Assembly (NCBI GenBank): GCA_013115135.1
Contig: JABANP010000059.1
Location: forward strand, 1-64,000
DNA from: Perkinsus olseni
Lineage: Eukaryota; Perkinsozoa; Perkinsida; Perkinsidae
Length of the DNA: 64,000 bases
Direction: 5' to 3'
The notes under the pieces were generated by a model, which did no database searches, was not told the origin of the DNA, and saw only the letters and a program-made list of their open reading frames with translations. Positions 44,469 to 55,100 of the stretch are shown piece by piece. Within the stretch, counting starts at the first letter, position 1. Each line of letters starts with the position of its first letter. The translations under genes and the position numbers were made by a program.

Positions 44469-45363
44469 TCAGAACCGCAGGGAGTGCATCTCTCGCTTCA
44501 ACAGGGTCTCCATCATCTCTAACGGTAGCACATCTCCGCCTTGTGTAGTTGGAACGTAGCAGTCTCTCGCCCGAAGTAACGCTTGAACGGACTCCTCGAG
44601 GACCCGAGCGCCACGAAGGACAGTCGACCGATCGCTTGACGCAAGCATGCGCAGGGGGTTGGTATCACTGCTGCTGCTGTTGAACCCGAGAGGAACGCCC
44701 AAGACGTAGAGACACCATACAGGTTAGATGAGCCAGATACAAAACAGCCACGCTCGGAAACTGCTCTGACGACTGAGACAGGGCGGCGATATCGCCGTTG
44801 TAGGTCATAGGGAAGCCCCTGATGGTCCGATACCGACCACTGCAGTTCTCTATAGGGTAGAGGTCGTTGGTGATCTCCCTGAGCATCACTAGGCGAATAT
44901 AATAACGGCAAAACACTAAACTGAGCAGCATCGTTCTCTGCGTCTTCTCAGCGCCCACCATGGGCTTTATTTTCACACGATAGCCCAAAGACTCCAGCTG
45001 GCGGCTGGCGACTTTCACAACACTAGTGGGACACTCCTCCTTCTGAAGTAACACTCTTGCAAGCTTTTCTTTCAAACACTGAGCCTTCATATTCTCCCGT
45101 CCGATATCGAAGCGAAGGTCGTCTCGTCGACGCCTCAGCTCCTCCAACTTTCTCATGCGCACACGCCGGAGGTCTCCAGTAATAAGATCTTCCATCTTGC
45201 TCATAACCGCATTGGTCCTGTCGACGACAGCGATGTATTGACGATAGAACTCCCAAGTGGCCTCCACTTGAGCTATCAACGCGTCCATAGCGATGCTGCG
45301 GATCTCCGGAAAGCGATGGACGTCGTCATCGGGGAGACCATCAGACGATGAAGACGAGGCCAT
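44469..45363 (-). CDS. UVRAG/Vps38-like subunit of class III PI3-kinase complex
   Basis: Starts at ATG 45361-45363 (MASSSSSDGLPDDDVHRF). Residues about 30-130 form a coiled coil (MRKLEELRRRRDDLRFDIG, MKAQCLKEKLARVLLQKEE). The following domain carries the UVRAG/Atg14 landmark: LYPIENCSGRYRTIRGF, then a helix LAHLTCMVSLRLGVPLGF, equivalent to the family's LYPI...IRGL and YLxVPLRYP. The frame breaks by one base at the GGG run (44696-44700 on plus); after it the C-terminal 75 residues continue to the stop at 44469-44471. There is no N-terminal C2 domain as in human UVRAG. With Vps34, Vps15 and Beclin-1 this subunit directs endosomal PI3P synthesis. UVRAG versus Atg14 cannot be settled by eye. Confidence 0.75.
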
Positions 45364-45399
45364 GAGGGAAGGGTGCGCTCGCAAATAACATACCACTAC

Positions 45400-46260
45400 T
45401 ACGATTCAGCGAAAGGCTTCCTTCAATGGTTCTCACAAAATCGAGCTTGGTCTCATTATTAGTGCGCGACGCCTCTCCCGCATTGAGTGGAAACCCAACA
45501 CCACCACGGAAGCCCAACCAATTCTTTCAAATGATGATGAAACGACTGACTCGTCAAAAGCGATAGTAGCAGTAATAGGTTAACCAGACTTTCTCATGAC
45601 GCCCTAGTCTTGACGGCTAGAGGTGTCAGAAAACTCTCCCTGAGACGAAACAGAAGGCTGACAGTTACACAACCGCTACTACGCAGCCTGAGAGCAGACG
45701 AACTTCAACATATTAACTTTATTGAGTAACGGAGCTACTTCCCATCGATCCACCTGATATGAGTGGGCGAGTACAGAAAGGAATGCTACTGGTAACGATC
45801 GTGAAGCGAAATACAACAAGCACATTACTTCACATTGAACGGCGACCTTCACGAGAGAAAAAAAACAAAGCCAAAGCAACAGCATTAGCAACAACAGCAG
45901 CAGCCGACAACAGCCGCACTAATAGTAGTACAGCAAGAAACGAGACGACCGACAACAAACAAGAGAGACTCCTGTACATCGATGGTGATGCCGCTATAAT
46001 GCAAACGGTGATCCTGGCACGCCGCCGTCTTTGGTGATGAAACCACAACACAGTTGATAATGTTACGACACTTCAAATGCAGCACTGGCAAGGCCCGAGC
46101 CAAAATGGGATGGAAACGCTTATGTGGTTCGCCCAAAGTGGCCCGACGCTGAGTCCAGTATACGAGAGAATCAACGGTCGTTACTACCGGCATTAGCCAT
46201 GGTATAAAATTACTATTTCTACTACTACCGGCCGGCCTCTCGACGAACGACGAAATTGAA
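45400..46260 (-). other. Possible small gene, not resolved
   Basis: A minus-strand ATG near 46202 reads MANA, then either stops five codons later or splices at a GTAGTA donor. A later open stretch (RFHPILARALPVLHLKC) near 46060-46130 could be its exon. The encoded protein is not recognised. 45890-45925 is a CAG/CAA-type short repeat. Confidence 0.25.
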
Positions 46261-46264
46261 CCCT

Positions 46265-46700
46265 TTATTGAGAATTACCGCGCGCCACGAAATTAGACAA
46301 CTTCGGTGGTGACACGATCGTTGCCTTAGCAGAGATCGCAGGCAAACAGCCAGAACTGCATCCCATAGCGATCAACCGATCAGGCGGAGACAAACGAGGT
46401 TCGTGAATATCAGCAAGAGGGCAGCCATCGGGCGAACGAGAGAAGGAAACGTCACACGACCTTCCCCCAAGGATCGAACGCCCCATGGCAGCCGCGGCCA
46501 GCCGATGGCACTTAACACAGTTAACGAGAGGCAGACGAGAATAGTACAGAAGCGGAAGCGACGACCACGGTCGTAGCCGCCACTAGGATACAATAAATGA
46601 GCCATGTTACATCTGATACTTATTAGAATTGGGGCCTCGACACTGAGGGTATGGAACCGCCTGTTACGAATGGCGGCGGACTTCATTTTACGACGACTGA
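46265..46700 (-). CDS. Unknown small protein, partial exons
   Basis: A first exon from an ATG near 46686 reads MKSAAIRNRRFHTLSVEAP. After a CCTAG acceptor near 46577 another stretch reads RLPLVNCVKCHRLAAAAMGR and ends near a GTCGTG. Basic, with one CxxC. I do not recognise it. An AATTTCGTGGCGCGCGG motif copy lies at its 3' end (46276-46294). Confidence 0.3.
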
Positions 46701-46730
46701 TGATGAGGATTATGATGATGAAAGGGAGTT

Positions 46731-46797
46731 AGGCCGAGTGGTTGCGGCTGCCGGCTTCCATGGTCACATACCAAGCATTGGACGTGGTTCGACGCAG
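46731..46797 (+). other. Class II tRNA-like relic (A box and B box)
   Basis: GAGTTAGGCCGAGTGGTTGC matches the A box and D arm of tRNA-Ser/Leu. A degenerate B box, GTGGTTCGACGC, follows about 50 nt later. No paired acceptor stem or clear anticodon arm was found, so this is a tRNA-derived relic or SINE head and not a working tRNA. Confidence 0.5.
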
Positions 46798-47073
46798 GGA
46801 TGAGAGGAAGCCTCGCTGTTGTTGGTGTGACGCGACGTGATGGTTGTCAGTTAGGGAGCGGCCGGCCAGGTACGATGGGGAGGAAATGGACGATTCTCGC
46901 GGTGCGTTGCCGAGGTGCTCCGAGGCGACGGAATCTGCACGCACGCGCAATAATGAGAATCCATAGGAGTCTAGCTCGCGTACCATTCCTCTTTTCAAAT
47001 ACCATAGTGACCTCGAGCAAGGAGCGTAGGTAGCGGCGAGCTAAGATTCACGCATCACCCTATGGTACCAACA

Positions 47074-50000
47074 TCATCGACTATCGGGGGCCACCCGAGA
47101 ATCCTCTCGACCAAAGGAGGCCTTCGTCGGGTGATTAATCTTAACGAACTCATTCTTACTCCGAAAATGGCCATTACCATACCACACCTTGACCAATTCG
47201 CCCGATCTCCCAGCCCGAAAGCTACCTTTTGCATCGTCGACATCGAAGCTCGCTGGCAACTTAACAGAGGGCACACACGATAGCGAGAATAGCGTCCGAC
47301 CGACCTGATCGAGACCACTACACCTTACAACGACCTGGCCGCCCCCCTACTTGAATCGCTGTAGGAGCGCCATCGGACGGCAGAGGCACTTCGCCGCCTC
47401 GAATTGCGACCAGCGTGCCAAACTTGGACATGAGATCCTGAGTCATTGAAACAGGAAGATACCTTCAGGCAGCAGCTCGCGTCGATTGAATTTCGTGGCG
47501 CGCGAAATTGTGCTGTTTTGCCTATCCCTCACCTGAATCCACACGTGGCCGTTTTCATAGCGGATACTGGCGTGCTTACGAGAGATGGAAACCTGAGACA
47601 GATGAATGGCAACCGATCCAAAAAAGAAGAAAAACCCAGAATAAGAGCACTCATATCGCACTCGGAAGATTCCGTCGTAGAAGGACCCCGGATGAAAGAT
47701 TCCACCGCTCGTCTCTGAACCCACTCAATGATCAGAATAACGAGTCCAGCAATTGCCGTGATTCTAGCATCGTGAAGAATGCATTTCTCGCGCGCCCCAA
47801 AATTGGGAGCAACTCTAACATTGCAACTTACATCAGTAATCCTAACCTGACTCTCATGGCCCCTGCCGAGGATGACCGGTGTGTTGTCGGCAAGGCTGAT
47901 GATGTGCAGGCCCGATGGCGTTAGTGAAGATGTCGAGGACATCGAAGACGGGTCTGAGCAACACCATCATCGATTACCGCCGCCCAACGTGTCACCGCTA
48001 TCTGCGGCAATTCCACCAACGGCGACTTCGAATGTCCGAAGGGCGAGGTATGTTCGGAAAAAACATATCGCATTTTTGACTCTCTCGTAGCCCGCAACCA
48101 CAGTAGTAGACCTCCTGGCTCCAACTCGCACACAGCGTCAAGGAGTCGTGGAGACAATGCAGAATCCTTCCACCCACTATTTTACTAGCGGGGGCAACGA
48201 CTGTCAATCCGACCAATATTCGGAAGTCGTTGATTGTGACCGGCCCGAGTATTTCCAAATTTCCGGAGAACCTCATCAATGGCATCCTACGCAAGCGATT
48301 ACGCCCGAGTGAATTGTTCCGACCAACATTCGTCAGCTCAGTTCTTCTTAGGAATCCACTCCGAAGAGCCTTCTCCTCATTACCAGAATTTTCCTCGTTG
48401 CTGGCGAGCGACTCCAAGACAACGATCGGCGCGCGGAGTTGAGGTACCTCCACCAGAGTAGTGAGACTATCAGATCCGGGCAGCCGTATCTAAGGCGAGT
48501 AGAGATGCTGTGTGGCCGAGACCTCCCTCGACCCCAAGATACTATCCCTAGTCTTCCTACCACTCCATTCGGAACATTATGAATATCTTCTTGTATCATC
48601 GAAGTGCTCAGTTCTACGTCGAACCACCGATGGACGAGATCACAGATCCAAATTAAGCCTCGACATTTTCGTTCCGAACACTGTTCGAAAACATTCCAAA
48701 ACCGCCTCAAGACAGCCAAGCCGGCAAGATTGTCTGCCGGATGGTCCACCCTGCAGACTGACTGAATGGCACGGTTTCTCACTAAAATTGCAGGCACGAA
48801 GCGCCCGTATGAACAAGCCAGGAGAAATACGGAAGAAAGAGTTTCCAGAAATGACCACCACCACCAGCCCTCCTTACATAAGTGGGATATAGTTGTTTGC
48901 AAAGCTCACAGGAGAGCTGCTTATAGAAAAAGTGACAAGTGGCTAGTGCATCGGTCTCATCGGGGAGCTCTAGACGACCGTTGATCCATCGCCGTAAACA
49001 GGACAGATGGACGTATCTTGAGGATAGCTGGCATGATACAGGCTAACCTATAGATTGCATGCTCACCGGATACTTCCACTGCAGTTACATGGCGCAATCA
49101 TCGGGTCGTCATCCTCAGCACCTGACCATGAGATCCTCCTAGACAATCATCAAGGGTGGCTGGGCAAAGCGACAGTCCTCTTTCGGGTGCTCATAACATG
49201 GCAACAGTCCACGATATCGAGCGGAACTGTGTGGCGCGCGACATCGGATTTGACCAGCCCCTCTTCCCTTCAAACCCAGTACAACATTGCCCGCCGCTAG
49301 AGGAGCCACCGTCCTGCTTACCTTCCATCAGACATATCTTACACACGAGTTTCTTAGCCTCCTCTGTACCACCACCAACAGCCGTGACGAACGAGGGATC
49401 TGCACGAGGAGGGGGGATGTTGGCACATGGGGAGGTCGGTTGGCAAAACAATGGCCCAGATTGCACGGTCGAGATAATCAACCAAGAGCCATCACAGTTT
49501 CCATCTTACTCGATGCATTGCCACTACTAGAGAGCTGAATTTCGCCTTGGTTAACTGTTCTGGACGGACGACGGGGGACAACGCTATCGCTACCGCCAGA
49601 CGATGATCGCGAACCTGCGGTAACAGTCATTCTCGCGCGCCACAAAAATGAAGTCGCACTTCTATGGAATGAACGGCTCAACTGGCGCTTCCTCTGACGG
49701 TAGGTTCGTGCCAAGTCTAGCGACGGCCACTGACATAACAGGAGTCAGGGAGGTCCCGGGTTCGAACCCCGGCGAGGACGTACAGCATCCTCCTCATCTT
49801 CGCTGCCCATACATGTCTCTGCCGAGTCCGAGCGGCAGGCCATCGAAGACGCATCGGTTGCATCATCAGCATCATCCAGAATTATCTGGCAACGAGCTGT
49901 AAGATCAGAGAGAGATTTTTTCACAGAAAAAGTTGAGCAATGATACAGCAAGTTCGAAAGTCCCAAGTTTGTTCTGCTCTTCGTGAGACTTCCTGTAGTT

Positions 50001-51375
50001 GCAGCAGAGTTCAATCATGGAGGGGACTAGCTCACGCGCGGGCCAACAAATTTTTCTCAGCTTCAATTCCTAGGAAGCATACCACACTACCCGATACGGG
50101 CCGCAGCGCTCATCGAAGTGTACGGCAACGAGGAGCTCACCTGTTTGACCCTCAGTTGGTATCGGCCGAGTTTGATGAGATCACCTTCTTGCAAGCAGTA
50201 CCCTCCGGGAGCAGCATGACGAACAACCACCCAGGAGTGTAGCTCATCAGATGATCCGACTGAGAACCAACGGTCAGATAGCGTAACCGATAACATGATC
50301 GCTCTTCTAGCCGATGATATCGGGTTCGAATCTTCCGCCCCGCACCTCACCTGGAGCCGCCCTATGCACCGTCTTAGCCACGAAGTCATCACCTGCCTCG
50401 TTCCTAAAAGCATTTCAAGTGCCTTCGAGCCAAGGAGATTCCAAAACGAGAAATGCATACAGAAGGAGAAATCAGAGTATTTTCCGTGTATCATGGGACT
50501 ATCAAGCGGCAACTATACAAAATTGGATCAAAATTCTGTGAGAAATCTCCCATCAGAGTGTCCAAAAAACGTGCTCATCTCGATTGCAGGATTGAGACGC
50601 TTTCGCAATTTTCAAACCCCTACCACCTTCTCTGCATTTCACTCAGATTTTCACGGCTAAAGATATGCCAAGCAAACGGAAGAGCTCTCCAGGTTCGTGT
50701 ATGTTTCTGCCCAGAGTTGTGATGATAGGCTGGGCGGACGGAGCAATTCTTAGACCTATTCAGTCCCATTTTCGGGCCGCCAGAAACCATGCTTCTTCTC
50801 GTGTAGCTCTCGCTTAACGCTGTAATATTAAGACTTTTTCGAGAGTTTTCTGTATCATGACCGCCATAATAAAGAAAAGCCTCGAGGGTTCAGGCCGCTT
50901 CCCGACAGCACCTTGTCAACCGCAAGAGAGGCATCCGACTATCCAGTTGAGTGCTCTCCGGATCAACCAACGCCACTTCGGATTTGGTAGGATCGGCCAC
51001 AGCTGTGTCAGCACGAACGAACTTAGCGCCTGGGAAAAGACACTTCACGACGCGGCCGTGCCGATGGAAACTTACCTGTGGAGTCCGCCGGAATGGTGAA
51101 CCTATTGTAAGTAACATGCCTGAAAAATGATGAAGTCCACGGCTGCTGAAGAGCTGTAGGTAAACTGGCTACCTCGATTCGTAATCGAAGAGGTCATGGG
51201 AGTCCCTCATCCAGGTGGTTGCAACCACATCTACGCAGTTCTCGTGGACTCGTGAGGCACCATCACAGGATCCGTCGCTAGTGAGCTCAGATTGAACACG
51301 GTCTACTCGGTTGGCTGGTGGCTGGTAATAGGCGGATGACGGAGTAGTAGCCGTTTGTTGTTGTTGCTGTTGCAT
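47074..51375 (-). CDS. FHA-RINGv-FHA protein (RING-variant E3 ligase candidate)
   Basis: Starts at ATG 51373-51375 with a polyGln run and runs through about a dozen exons to a stop at 47074. N-terminal exons include YNRFTIPADST and FVRADTAVADPTKSEV. A degenerate FHA-type segment lies at 50139-50259 (HSWVVVRHAAP, GDLIKLGRYQLRVKQ). The RING-variant domain is split over three exons: KKLVCKICLMEG near 49330, DPMIAPCNCSGSIR near 49090, and YVHLSCLRRWINGRL then CELCKQLYPTY near 48890-49000; all ligand positions of a C4HC3 RINGv are present. A C-terminal FHA follows: IISLADNTPVILGRGHESQV (near 47870), VSISRKHASIRYENGHVW (near 47550) and DLMSKFGTLVAI (near 47420). The same order occurs in ciliate and apicomplexan proteins. 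RINGv domains act as E3 ligases; FHA domains bind phosphothreonine. A one-base shift occurs at the C6 run 47342-47347. Middle exons at 48000-48880 are uncertain. Confidence 0.78.
49615..49783 (-). other. 169-nt intron with B-box (reverse) and GGCGCGCGA motif
   Basis: Intron of the FHA-RINGv gene. In gene sense it starts GTACGTCCTCGCC, reads through GGGGTTCGAACCCGGGACC and, near its 3' end, has ATTTTTGTGGCGCGCGAGA before the CCGCAG acceptor. The T-arm is a perfect 5-bp stem on the opposite strand (CCGGG TTCGAAC CCCGG, 49757-49773). Confidence 0.75.
50260..50350 (-). other. 91-nt intron with a reverse B-box sequence
   Basis: Intron of the FHA-RINGv gene just before the first FHA-like exon. In gene sense: GTGAGGTGCGGGGCGG, then AAGATTCGAACCCGATATC, ending GGTTCTCAG. 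On the plus strand the core is CGGGTTCGAATC (50321-50332). Confidence 0.6.
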
Positions 51376-51379
51376 TGGA

Positions 51380-52190
51380 CGACAACAATGAAATAGAAAA
51401 TTAACGGGTATTTTAGACTGAAAAGCGGGAAGAATCTAATGCTTAATAATTAAGAGGTTCCGACCACTATACGACAAGAGAGCACTAGGAAAGGCCTAGG
51501 GAGTTCGTAAACATTGTTCTTAGGGAAGGCCGGAAGAACTCTAGCTCACCTACCACATCAACTACACAAGTGTAGCTAGAGGTGTCAGGAACGTTTGGTG
51601 AAACGAGTTAGGCCATCTCTCTTTCTGGCGCAAGCAATGCGGTGGAATTTAGCAAAAACCCTCCCAGAATGTTGTTTCACCCCTTCCCAGCTCACTCTGA
51701 TCTGCCAAATCTGTTCAATTCCGACTCGGCTGTTTTTGACAACATTTTCGAAAATTTTCACGCCTTTATTTAGAGGCTGTGAAATTCACAGTGTGAATAC
51801 TGTTTAGAAACCCAGCCATACCGCACGTCCCACAATTCGTATCAATATCATCGTCACTGCTCCCTGGTTGACGACAGAAAATTTTTGGGAGAAATCTTCT
51901 TGACAGTGATGGCGAGACTACTGTCTGATTATCACACACCTGGCCCCCTCGAGCTCTCCTCCAGAAGACGCCAAAAATCCGGAGAAAAGAGCAAAAATTA
52001 GCTTTTCAAAGAGGTTAGTTTTTGAGGAGAACATCGTTGAGGGTACTGCGTTTGATTATTCGACGAGCTCAGAGATAGCCGTTCATGGCAATAATTTGTC
52101 GAATTTCTGTAGCGGTCGACGAGTTCGCGCGCGCCCTTGCTATTCAATTTCCGTCTCGGACGACCCTCACGCCTCGAGGCGGAGACTTCC
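51380..52190. other. Divergent intergenic region between FHA-RINGv (-) and WLM (+) genes
   Basis: Probably holds both promoters. No TATA-like or other consistent element could be assigned. The palindromic ATTTTCGAAAAT stretch near 51742-51755 and a GTGAAATTCACAGTGTGAAT stretch near 51778 are noted without a function. Confidence 0.35.
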
Positions 52191-52192
52191 CC

Positions 52193-55100
52193 ATGCAGAA
52201 CGTGCGCAAGCCTTATGATGACGAGTGGCATAATGTATGGAAGGTAATAGCTCGGGCAATTTAATTTTCTTCACCATACCAACTTTCGCCCAATTTATGT
52301 ATGAGGGAGTGCTGCGGAAGGGAATTGGTAGTATCAGTAGCGGTAGGCCCTCAGCTGTATCTTCGTATGATTGATAGCCAATTTATAGTCAGTCACTCCA
52401 GTAATGTTGATTTCACCCTCAACTTAGTGAAGAGTAGGTCAAGTTACGGTATGGTTTCATCTTCATCGAACGACTAGTGTAAAAGAACCTGCAGTCTCGT
52501 GATAGGGAAGGCCGTCGAAGAAAGGGCGGCGGGATAGAAGCCTTGCTCATAATTATCGATTCTGCCATCGACCAAAACATAGTTAACGCGGTGGCTTAGG
52601 TATACCTTGTTTTTGTAAGGAAGGCCAGCAGCGATTGGCTACTCATCGTGTAGAACCGCTCTCCGCCCAATCATGGACTGATTCCCATATCGCTAGGCGG
52701 TGCTTACGACGTGTCTGTGTCTTTCACGTGTTACAATGCTTAACTGAGGGAGCGTGACGGTGTTTTCGCTACTGTTGACTAAACCCCGGGCGTATGAATA
52801 TGACGGTTTAGAAGTAGTGACAGCAGTAGTCGTCCATGTTGTTGCTCTCCGTGCTCAGTAAAGTAATTCTGAAACTGAAAATCGGTTCTGGACTTGATTT
52901 TTATGCGTAAAATGCGGCTTCAGAATCAATTTTGAGTTTCAGAGTTGGTGTATTCAGCGATCCTACACTCTTCACTTTCAGGCTTCTCTCACAGTAGGAG
53001 CTAACTCCGATCATTGCTGTTCTCAGGTGTCCACTCTAGGCCTGAGAGACGATGATAAAGCACAACGTATGCTCAACAGCGCTGCGCAGCTAGTCATCCC
53101 CATAATGAAGAAGCGACGATGGTACTACTACTAGCACCACTATCGACGTTCAACATGCTACTTAGGAGAGTTGCTCACATGATGGAGTTTGTCCCGAAGA
53201 ACAACAGACTACTTGGTCTCAATGTCAATCGTGGGCTAGCGGTAAAGATACGCCTTCGACGTAACAAGGACCCTGGCCACTTCCTCTCATACATGGATGT
53301 GCTTGGTAATAATAGTGAACAATGCTCTCGATATATACCACTATTAATAGTTGTTGTAGTAGTAGGATACCTGCGAATGGGTCGTGGTGATGTATAGAAG
53401 TACGCTTGGAAGTCTGATATGAATAGACGGCGATGGCATAAATTTAACGATATTCGAGCCGCGCACGTCCCCTGATAGACCTAAGCGCTTACTGACCGAC
53501 TGAGTGGTACTAGTAGAGGGAAGCTGAGGCGTCGCTGAAGTATCAGTGCCGTTTTAAAGAATAAGAATAATTTGGCAGTCGTAGTCGGTTAGGTTGGTCA
53601 TAGGTTTCCTTTTCCTCTTACGTAAGGTACAGTACTACACGAGTTAGTCCACAACTCCTACGGTCCTCATAACGCTACCTTCTACAAGTGTTTAGACTCT
53701 ATTAAAGCGGAGTGTGAGGTCCTTATACTTGGTCATCCACTATCGTTGGACCTCATTAATAGGAGACCTCACCGTCCCGCCGCTGGTGCTACAGGTATAA
53801 CCCAGTCGAGACTGAAACTGGGAGGAACAGGCTTTCGATACTTGCATTGTCATATCGAGATCGCGATAAGGTCGCGAGGAATTGCGACGACACAGTTAGT
53901 GCTTTCCCCACTTCAATTTTCGGAGTTTTCCTACAGTGAAATATGTAGGCCTTCCAGACTGTGCATTTTTACGGCTTCCCAATTTCATATTCATGTGGAA
54001 ATTGCGATCATTTTTAGGCCAAGCGTGGTGGCACAGTTGATGCTATTCAACGTAGTCTGTGCCCCCCTCGATAATAGGGGTTTTCGTACGGTGTAATCTA
54101 CAGGCATTTCAGACTGCATATCTTGACGGTGTCTCTTCCTCTCGGCAACTTGGATCACCCTCGGCGCCTTACAACTGGATCTTCACCGTAGTTCCTTCGC
54201 TGGCTAGACTCCGTACATTGGACGCGCACATTCTGCGGATCTTCGGATAACCGTGGAAGGGAATAGTAGTGCTATTCAGGTTTCCAAGTGCACAGCTTAT
54301 TTTTCCTGCTGTCTTCATCCTTGCGAAATATATGCGCGTGAGCTAGGCTTTCCATTGGTTCACTTTCGTCGTTCTGCATTCAGATGGGACATCCGCCACA
54401 GCAGCGACAGACACACTGGTGGAGTTCAGCCCGGGAGTTGGTCGGAAACAGTCGACTAGACGGAATGCTAGGAAGCCTAGGATCAAGCGGGGCCGAGGGA
54501 GGAAGCTAGGTGGAGACAAGAAGGCTTATGCTGAACTACCGCAGAGGGAACTGGCCAGGTAATTGCCCGGGGAGGGAAGTCACAACTTTTGGTCCAGATG
54601 AGCGAACTCGCCTTCGCTGTGATCTGGGGTGGTGTCGCTCCTACAACCCTATCCGGAAAGTCGAAATGGAGGTTTCCGATCGATGTTGATCGAGTTGTTC
54701 GTCTATCCAAGTTTTTTAAGAACTCTAGAGTATCATGAAATCATTGAGAGGATTCTAATTTTGTTGGATTAATTCCGCTGATGGTCTGCGCAAATGTAAT
54801 TCGTAGCACTTCCTGTGTCTGTGAGAGTTTGAACTAGCGCAATCTGTCGAGTGGTTGCTGTGGCATCCGGGTTCCCACTTCCTGCCCGCTGGTTGTTGCC
54901 GGCTGATCGGTCTCGTGGGTTTGTCTAACGGTCTGGTAATTTCTCATCTATATTGGCTCCGGAGGCTTCTGATGGACGTCATTTGTACAGGATGGCGGCG
55001 GAGCGACGCATGAGAGATGCTCAGCTTTGCGATACTCACGACGATGGTCCTGATGACTCCCCTCCAATCAGTAGTCCCAGTAGTGATAGTGGACTTGATC

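Noticed and set aside
45670..45930. Poly-Leu/Cys minus-strand frames
   Set aside because: They arise from a CAG/CAA-type simple repeat on the plus strand.
49740..49790. Complete tRNA on the plus strand
   Set aside because: A perfect T arm is present, but no cloverleaf, D arm or acceptor partner was found within 90 nt. It sits inside an intron.
54483..54710. Minus-strand ORF and the plus-strand MSELAFAVIW stretch
   Set aside because: Both lie in or across the WLM-gene intron 54559-54990, whose borders are set by the conserved ELAR-MAAERRMRD join.
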